DNA of 64,000 nt, taken from Artemisia argyi. Its lineage: Eukaryota > Streptophyta > Magnoliopsida > Asterales > Asteraceae. Shown here one piece after another: positions 58,113 to 64,000 of this stretch. Under the pieces are notes generated by a model, which made no database searches, was not told the origin of the DNA, and worked only from the letters and a program-made list of their open reading frames with translations. The DNA is taken from positions 15,839,360 through 15,903,359 of the forward strand of contig CM060709.1 in assembly GCA_030686995.1 (NCBI GenBank), in the 5' to 3' direction. A program made the position numbers and the translations under genes. How positions within the stretch are numbered: position 1 is the stretch's first letter; every line of letters starts with the position of its first letter.

Positions 58113-60044
58113 AACCATTCATACAAAAACGTTTTGAAAAAAAGTATATCAATAACTCAAATGATATACATTTTTGTATCTACACATTCACCGTCAAATG
58201 ATATACTTTCTCAGTCGTAATTACCCATTTTGAAAATTATTTGTCTAAACGCCAATATCCACATTCACTACGTAATTACCCGTTTTGAATAATTTTTCAT
58301 TTGTTTTTATGTGATTTTTTTAATTTCGTTGTAGGAGGTAACTCCCAATATCTACACCATTTTCCAAAGATCCAATTGGTGGAAGTCGTATAAATGTTCA
58401 GTTTCTTTTGATAACGCAAACATCTGGTACAGGAACTTTATTCTGGTAAATTTGTTTATGCATTATCATAATTGTGGCATTTGGGCTTGCATTTTGAAAT
58501 AGACAATTCTTTTTGGAATAATTAAATCATAATGCTATATCCAAGACTATTATTTGACCTTATACATACATGATCATTAATCACATGGCCTCGATCCAAC
58601 ATTCATAAATGATTACCTTGAGATTCAAATATATAAAAATCAGAAAATTAGATCTGCAAAAGTGATCCCAAACACCCCCTTTAAATGTTTCAAAAAGAGT
58701 TCCACCTATCGTGAATGTAACTTTATATCACTTTTTTCTTGGTATGTTAGAACATGACCAGACTACTTAAAAGTTGAATTTGTATCGTTAAGTATCTTTG
58801 AACTTATAAAAATTGATTCTTTTGAGGTTATGGATCTTTCTAAGCATACAATAAATATGGATTTTGGACATCGAAATCATTCTAGAACTTCAAAGACAAA
58901 TACTTGAAATACGTTTTTGATTTCCTAGCATTGTTCCCGGACCCGTTTAGACACTAACCCATCTTGACCCGTGACCTAAAAAACAGTGGATGCCACTGTT
59001 GCATTGTTTCTGATTTCCTAGAGCCACTTATCATCGACTTCACAAAAGCAGGTATAAATCGCAAGTTTTTATCAGCCAAAACAAATACTTTTGGTTTTAC
59101 CAATGGTTGTTTTTTGTGATGTATAAACAGTGATGAAATACTTAATATAGTTCATTGTTATTTACAGTCGAAATCAGGGTTCTACATGTCATTGAGCAAG
59201 TTTCAATAGATGGCGTCGTCCATGGAAATTCTCAAGCTATGGGTGGTTTCGACTATTCCATTTTACTGTACGGTAAAATAAGTAATCCATGTAGCCCTCT
59301 TTTCCCTTTTTTATGCAGCATGTAACAAAATAGTTTTGTTTGTTTGTGTTAGCAGGACGTGTTGAGGAGCAGACTGAATTGCTTTCAAGCAAAACTTAAG
59401 AACGTCGCTATTCGGGAACTTGACATGGGCTCATGTGCAGATGGATACGTACAAAACAGGAGGAGAAATATATAGGTATGTTTGCGATATATTCGCATAA
59501 TGGTTAATATTTAGAACCCATAATACTTGGATATTTTGATGAGCTATTGTTATTTTTTTAAAAGATACTGCCCTTTTTCAATAGTCAATAGTTTTGCAAT
59601 GATAATGATTGTATCCTTAATTCTATTTATAATTGTTCAATTCCCACGAATCCTTCATTTAACTTCTTTAGACGGAGATCTAAGCAGGAATTGTCTTACT
59701 GGATCAAAACCATCAAATAAGCTTTTCAATATTATAAAAACTATGTAAGTTTCAAGATTTTTTTCCACCTCTTTAGAGAATTATTTATGTTTCTTTTATA
59801 ATTTTTATTCACGACTTGAGGCCAACCATTTGCATTATTACTGCTTTGTGTAGTGATTCATCCCAATTCTTGCTACTTTGTGCGTTGACTTCGGCTACCT
59901 CGAGGCTGAAAATGAGATTAAGAAAGGGCATGATAAATGGGGTGGTGACAAGGAATACATTGAAGATGGTATAATGCAAGTGTGTGATTCTGAGTAACAA
60001 CAAGGTGGTGGTAATGCTGATTTTTTATCTGATTTTGGTCAAAA
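58113..60044. other. intron-like sequence with unassigned exon-like pieces
   Basis: Several short pieces preceded by CAG or AG and followed by GT look exon-like (about 59167-59272, 59355-59475 and 59005-59050). I cannot assign them to a family. No long ORF. Confidence 0.35.
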
Positions 60045-60235
60045 ATTTTCTAATGGTTCTTGATCGTGATGCATGCTGCTTTTGTTATACCGAAGGCAGT
60101 TCCAAGGAAAGACCAAAATGGAGTAAACCGAGCCAATGGCAGAATTCAAGGATCACCGAGTCCCGGAGGACGTACAAAGAAGAGATTTGTTGGAGGTTTA
60201 GTATCCACTGTCACTGAGAGTGACTTTAAGATGTG
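60045..60235 (+). pseudogene. hnRNP/Musashi-like RNA-binding protein fragment
   Basis: The frame reads A-V-P-R-K-D-Q, then R-I-Q-G-S-P-S-P-G-G-R-T-K-K-R-F-V-G-G-L-V and T-V-T-E-S-D-F-K. This is the linker between two RRM domains and the start of the second RRM (RNP2-like K-x-F-V-G-G-L) of plant heterogeneous nuclear ribonucleoprotein 1-type proteins. It stops after about ten residues of the second RRM. Confidence 0.7.
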
Positions 60236-61154
60236 CGTTTACTTCTTTTTTTTTTCTCCAGCAATGTGCTCAAATAGATTGAGGCCACCTTACAAAATCC
60301 ATGATCAAACAACATAAGTGTTTACAAAAGTCATACTAATCATCTTCATATGATTTCTTTCTTTGACTTAGAGACTAAAGTTTTGGAGCTAGATCTAATG
60401 GAAGTCGATGTTTGAGTATTTGGCGGTCGAGGTAGTGAAATACGTTTGGGTCTTCTGCATGAGGTACTGAAGTATTATTTTATCTTAAGTTTTGTGTTGT
60501 AGTTATTCCAGATTAATTGAGCTAATGGATTTTGATTTTCTGTTTTTTTTTCCTTTTGTATGCTTGGATTACTTTATAGCTTATCTAATGAATGTGATTG
60601 GACAGTTGCAGGAAACAATACATTTGGTTATAGTTTTGAGGCGCGGAGGCTTTGAATGTAAATTACACGCAGCTGTAGAGGTAGTCAGGGATTGAATTGT
60701 AGTTGGTATTTGTGATGGCACCATGTCGTCCAAGAAAGAGGTTACGAACTTGCTCCTTCGATTCTTTTGCTACATGCCAACTCTAATATATGTTGTTTGT
60801 CACCATATAACATGCATGTAAAGAGAGAGCCATGCTTATAGAGTAGCTTAGGGTATAATCACTGAAGGTGTTAGTATGGGAATTAAAGCACATAGACACA
60901 TAGTGGTTTATCATGAATCATTATTTGGTCATCAGGAAAAAGGTTAGAGAAAATCAACATCATTTATTTTTGTCAAAGTAAATATTGCTGTTAGTGAATT
61001 TTTGATTTCTTTTCCCCAGTTGCGTAGCTCAATGAAAATATTTATGAATCATATAGTTATATTCCCACAAGTATATAAATTGTGTCACCGATGTTCAGTT
61101 TTAAGCCATTTATCTTATGTAATTAGTACTCGAGCACGTGGTCAATAACAATTT
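60236..61154. other. non-coding stretch, nothing recognised
   Basis: No gene or repeat is recognised up to the insertion point of element F. Confidence 0.4.
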
Positions 61155-61636
61155 TGTTGGATCGTGTACACCTTGAACTTGTGTTGATAATGATACTTTG
61201 AGTGATATCACTAAGTATGCGGAATCTACTTAATGATACTTAGAAGATTAATTGTAAGTGAAACAGATTAATGTGTGAACAATGAATATAACAAAACAAC
61301 TAGCTCCAATATTATTAATAATAATAATACGAGTGATCTGAGATATCACTAGGGTTACACCTTGAAGCTCTAAGAAAACGTATATATAAGATATCATCTA
61401 GGATCTCCTTTTATACAACAAGGAGTCCTCTTGTACAAGATAAGTATAATACTAATAGAATAAGATATACACAAAATCTTTTCTATGTTTATCAATACGC
61501 GTTTCTCTAACAGTTAACAAGTGAGCAGTGGTAATATTTGTTCTTGCAGTGGTAATTAGTTTCCACTGCAAGTACAATCTTCTTGCAGTTGTAATATCTT
61601 CACTCACCGTGGTAACTGATAGAATAATTCCCAACA
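61155..61636 (-). repeat. 3' LTR of element F (482 bp)
   Basis: TGTTGGGAATTATTC ... GATCCAACA on the minus strand, colinear with 1991-2467 and differing by few changes. It carries the same TTACCACTGC-type motifs. Confidence 0.92.
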
Positions 61637-61648
61637 ATCCTCCCCTAA
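61637..61648 (-). other. polypurine tract of element F
   Basis: TTTAGGGGAGGAT on the minus strand next to the LTR. Two further AGGGGAGG copies lie at 61864-61871 and 61903-61910. Confidence 0.75.
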
Positions 61649-61726
61649 ACTTATGATTTATTAGTAAATCAATAAGTTTCTTCAAGTATACAATAAACCT
61701 GAGGATATGGGAATTCTTCCAAACAC

Positions 61727-61930
61727 TTATCTTGTTTTTCTTAATCTTTTATCAGCTCTTACACTTTGATCTTTAATCTTCTGAATCAAAGCTCTAACCT
61801 TCTCATTATCTGCATACACTCTTAACTTTAACATGCTGAGAGCAAACCATGCTGAAAACAAACCTCCCCTGAATCTGATCATTAGTATCAAAATTTTGTA
61901 TCCTCCCCTGTTTGGGAGAATCTCCATCAA
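61727..61930 (-). pseudogene. remnant C-terminus of accessory ORF in element F
   Basis: The last residues D-Q-S-V-R-A-D-K-R-L-R-K-T-R are identical to the end of the ORF at 2-1900, and a weaker match extends about 30 residues upstream. The large middle and N-terminal domains are gone; the frame runs into sequence with polypurine-like repeats. Confidence 0.75.
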
Positions 61931-62257
61931 TAAGCAGCATAATCAGACAAAATTCAGAAGTCCTTCCATCAATAAATATCCACCTGTTAAGAGAATGGGG
62001 TACACAGTTCCATCAATTCCTTTTGGTAACATACTACCTTCAGCACTTCCAGATATATTACCTTCTGGGAGAGGTGCATCATAAGGCATAGAAACTGCAC
62101 AACCTATATCTAATTCGTGAGAATCAGACACAGGAAGTGTTGCCAAAGAAAAAGTTTACACTGTCAGTGGTAACTGTGAACCTGCAGTGGTAAAAATCAA
62201 AAGAGTTTTTCAAAGAGCAATGATAAGTAAAACATGTAAAATTTTCTGCTCTAATTA

Positions 62258-62480
62258 TAGTTTTTAGCAAACTATCAGCTATCAACGGATTTGATATGTC
62301 TTTACCATGAGCCGTTTGCTATGGACTAGCCAACTCTTGATCACAAAGATGTATGGTGAGTTGATAACCTAGTTTTTGGTAAACTATCAACCATGAACGG
62401 ATTTGATGTGTCTTTACCTGTAGCCGTTTGCTCAGGACTAGTTGATTCTTATGTGGATTAGACATGGTGAATCAATAACC
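62258..62480 (-). repeat. two copies of the hairpin module shared with Athila
   Basis: Read on the minus strand (the sense of element F), each copy has a CTAGTCC(A/T)-GAGCAAACGGCT-type block, GGTAAAGACA, ATCAAATCCGTT and GTTT(G/A)C(T/C)AAAAACTA, then GGTTATCAACTCACCAT. AAGAGTTGGCTAGTCCA (62322-62338 inverted) is identical to 36316-36332. Confidence 0.75.
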
Positions 62481-62686
62481 ATTTGTTATATGTCTTAAGA
62501 TACACATCTTATAACTCCATTCAAATTAACCATCCAATCTTAACCAAAAATAGTAAACCCAAGTTACTATTTATACATTTATTGCTCCAAAGGCAACTTG
62601 ATATCTTCCATAATTACTTCTTCAACCTACCAAGACGGATGAAAGTAAATAATCTTCATTAATTAGCCATAAACCTTGACTTTGCA

Positions 62687-62694
62687 TATAAATA
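62687..62694 (+). promoter_or_regulatory. TATA-like box of the antisense ORF in element F
   Basis: TATAAATA lies 65 bases before the ATG at 62759. The leader between is AT/CA-rich and free of upstream ATG. Element E has a matching box at 25648. Confidence 0.5.
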
Positions 62695-62758
62695 GGGATC
62701 AAAAACTTTTATCTTTCATCAACAATATCCCTTAAGAAACATAATCCCATACAGCATC

Positions 62759-63151
62759 ATGAGTTGGTTTCCACTTATCTATATCTCCTCGGATGATTCT
62801 TCAGATGAAGCAATCAGCTACTACTCAGATTCTGAGGAGCATTCTACTGGATGGAGTGGATACTTTCCACCAACAACTGCATCAGCTCCATCTGTTGATG
62901 TTGATTCAGAGAAAGATGATCCAACCTTCAACCTGTCTGAGAAATTACCAAAAGCACTTACAACTGCCCTGAAAACTGCCATACGCAACATGAATTGGCC
63001 AGAGTCATCAAAGCCTGCAAAAGATCTGAAACCTCCACCACAAGTGCTTAGTCTTGCATGTCCAAGGAAGCAACTATCCTTTGATGAGAAGAGGAACAAG
63101 CCAGCTAAGAGCAAGCATACATATGAGGGCAAAGGAAAGAAGCCTATGTAG
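62759..63151 (+). CDS. antisense small ORF of element F, SIM-like N-terminus, unknown function
   Basis: 130 codons, intact, on the strand opposite to pol and to the accessory remnant. The N-terminus P-L-I-Y-I-S-S-D-D-S-S-D-E-A has the hydrophobic L-I-x-I plus Ser/acid form of a SUMO-interacting motif. A second acidic Ser patch (Y-S-D-S-E-E-H-S) follows. The middle has an amphipathic stretch with A-L-T-T-A-L-K-T-A-I-R-N. V-L-S-L-A-C-P-R-K matches V-L-G-L-P-C-P-R-K of the element E ORF, and the tail is Lys-rich. A polyadenylation-like AATAAATAAATGA lies about 95 bases after the stop (63246-63258). It is convergent with pol. Confidence 0.7.
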   Translation: MSWFPLIYISSDDSSDEAISYYSDSEEHSTGWSGYFPPTTASAPSVDVDSEKDDPTFNLSEKLPKALTTALKTAIRNMNWPESSKPAKDLKPPPQVLSLACPRKQLSFDEKRNKPAKSKHTYEGKGKKPM

Positions 63152-63414
63152 TGTCTGAAGATCTTAGGTTGTTAGGTTGTATGTTGTTGACATATGTTTT
63201 GAAATAGTCTTTGAAAAGAATGTACACTGCAACCCTTGTTAAGCAATAAATAAATGATCTTCTCTATTTCCTTGTGAGAGCAAATCTTTCCACTGTGTGA
63301 TGCATAGTTTCCACTGAGCTGATTTGTTAGTGAAAAGCCATACATACATATACAAACAATAATAGTACATTAAAATCCATCCTGCTACACTAAAAAGTAT
63401 TAGACATCAAGAAT

Positions 63415-64000
63415 TTATGGATTAAGCATTCCAATACCTGTTACCAAGTACTGAAACCTACCCACATCAAGCCCTTTTGTTAATAAATCAGCATAATTGT
63501 CATCAGTATGAATTTTGACAACATTAATGAGCTTTTTCTCAAAACAATCTCTAATAAAGTGATGTCTAATTTCAATATGTTTAGTTTTAGTGTGTTGCAC
63601 AGGATTCTTAATAATGCAAATTGTACTACTATTGTCTATATAGATGATGGTCTTCATGAAATTGTACCCATAATCCAAGAGTTGATTCTGAAGCCAAAGG
63701 ATCTGAGCACAACAACTAGCAGCTGCAACATATTCTGCTTCAGTAGTTGAAGTAGCAACCATTGTCTGTTTCTTGCACTGCCATGACACCAATCTACATC
63801 CAAGGAATTGACATCCTCCTGTGGTTGACCTTCTATCCAAGCTTGCACCAGCATAGTCACTATCTGAGTAGGTAATCAACTCCATAGGAGATTCCCTTGG
63901 ATACCACAATCCCAGATTAGGATAAGTCTTCAAGTATCGAAAAATCTTTTCCACTGCAGTCATATGAGATGTCTTTGGAGTCACTTGAAATCTTGCACAA
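63415..64000 (-). CDS. copia RNase H, C-terminal part of pol in element F (open at right edge)
   Basis: The minus-strand frame is open to the window end. It has [62 protein letters not shown] and [12 protein letters not shown]. It stops with TAA at 63415. RNase H degrades the RNA template during reverse transcription. No break is visible in this part, unlike element E, where the end is frameshifted. Confidence 0.9.
   Translation of the reverse strand, partial: CARFQVTPKTSHMTAVEKIFRYLKTYPNLGLWYPRESPMELITYSDSDYAGASLDRRSTTGGCQFLGCRLVSWQCKKQTMVATSTTEAEYVAAASCCAQILWLQNQLLDYGYNFMKTIIYIDNSSTICIIKNPVQHTKTKHIEIRHHFIRDCFEKKLINVVKIHTDDNYADLLTKGLDVGRFQYLVTGIGMLNP

Larger units (their letters stand above)
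61155..64000 (-). mobile_element. SIRE-like copia element F, 3' part (runs off the right edge)
   Basis: On the minus strand from the edge: RNase H end, spacer with antisense ORF, a deleted accessory ORF, polypurine tract and 3' LTR. Same LTR family as element 1. Compared with element 1, most of the accessory ORF is lost: only about the last 45 codons are clearly alignable. Confidence 0.9.

Noticed and set aside
59355..59475. Exon of a named gene (reads ...N-L-T-W-A-H-V-Q-M-D-T-Y-K-T-G-G-E-I-Y in one frame)
   Set aside because: Exon-like, but I cannot tie it to a family with confidence.

Overview
The window is repeat-dominated nuclear DNA from a flowering plant. The Ty1/copia polyproteins carry a long accessory ORF behind the reverse transcriptase/RNase H, a layout I know best from the daisy family (Asteraceae). 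That placement is inference from protein resemblance, not a search. I found no complete host gene, rRNA gene, canonical tRNA gene or CRISPR array. Almost everything is LTR retrotransposons nested in one another, plus one stretch of host-gene fragments.

Left part (1-21226), nested insertions: the 3' end of a SIRE-like copia element (1-2467, +) sits in the pol gene of copia B (2468-8297, -). B sits in the gag of a second copy of its own family, C (8298-8612 and 18833-20359, -). C also holds a complete gag-only Ty3/gypsy element, D (8613-18832, -), with LTRs of about 3.47 kb. C itself lies in an Athila-type LTR (20360-21171, +), which is followed by its primer-binding site.

Middle (21227-43443): a long SIRE-like element, E (21227-32765, -), carries gag, pol, a ~1200-codon accessory ORF, and an antisense ORF with its own TATA-like promoter. 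It is cut off inside gag and joined to a truncated gypsy LTR. That LTR lies in an Athila pol remnant (34213-35668) with a repeat-rich 3' region and the start of an LTR. A copia gag remnant, G (39998-43443, -), follows.

Right part (43444-64000): three damaged copies of one copia family lie in alternating orientation (43444-44945 -, 44946-49740 +, 49741-53813 -). One LTR has been amplified into ~780-bp tandem units. After a (TA)n tract comes a mosaic of host-gene fragments with introns: MAPKK, PPR, WEE1 and an hnRNP-like RNA-binding protein, all on + (54854-60235). The window closes with the 3' part of another SIRE-like element, F (61155-64000, -), of the same family as the one at 1-2467.

Three patterns stand out. 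First, E and F each carry, between pol and the accessory ORF, a small antisense gene with a TATA-like box, an N-terminal SUMO-interacting-like motif and a shared L-x-L-x-C-P-R-K signature. Second, each SIRE-like family has its own short DNA motif scattered through LTR, promoter interval, 3' interval and in-frame coding positions. Third, a hairpin-bearing tandem module is shared by the Athila 3' region and copia F.
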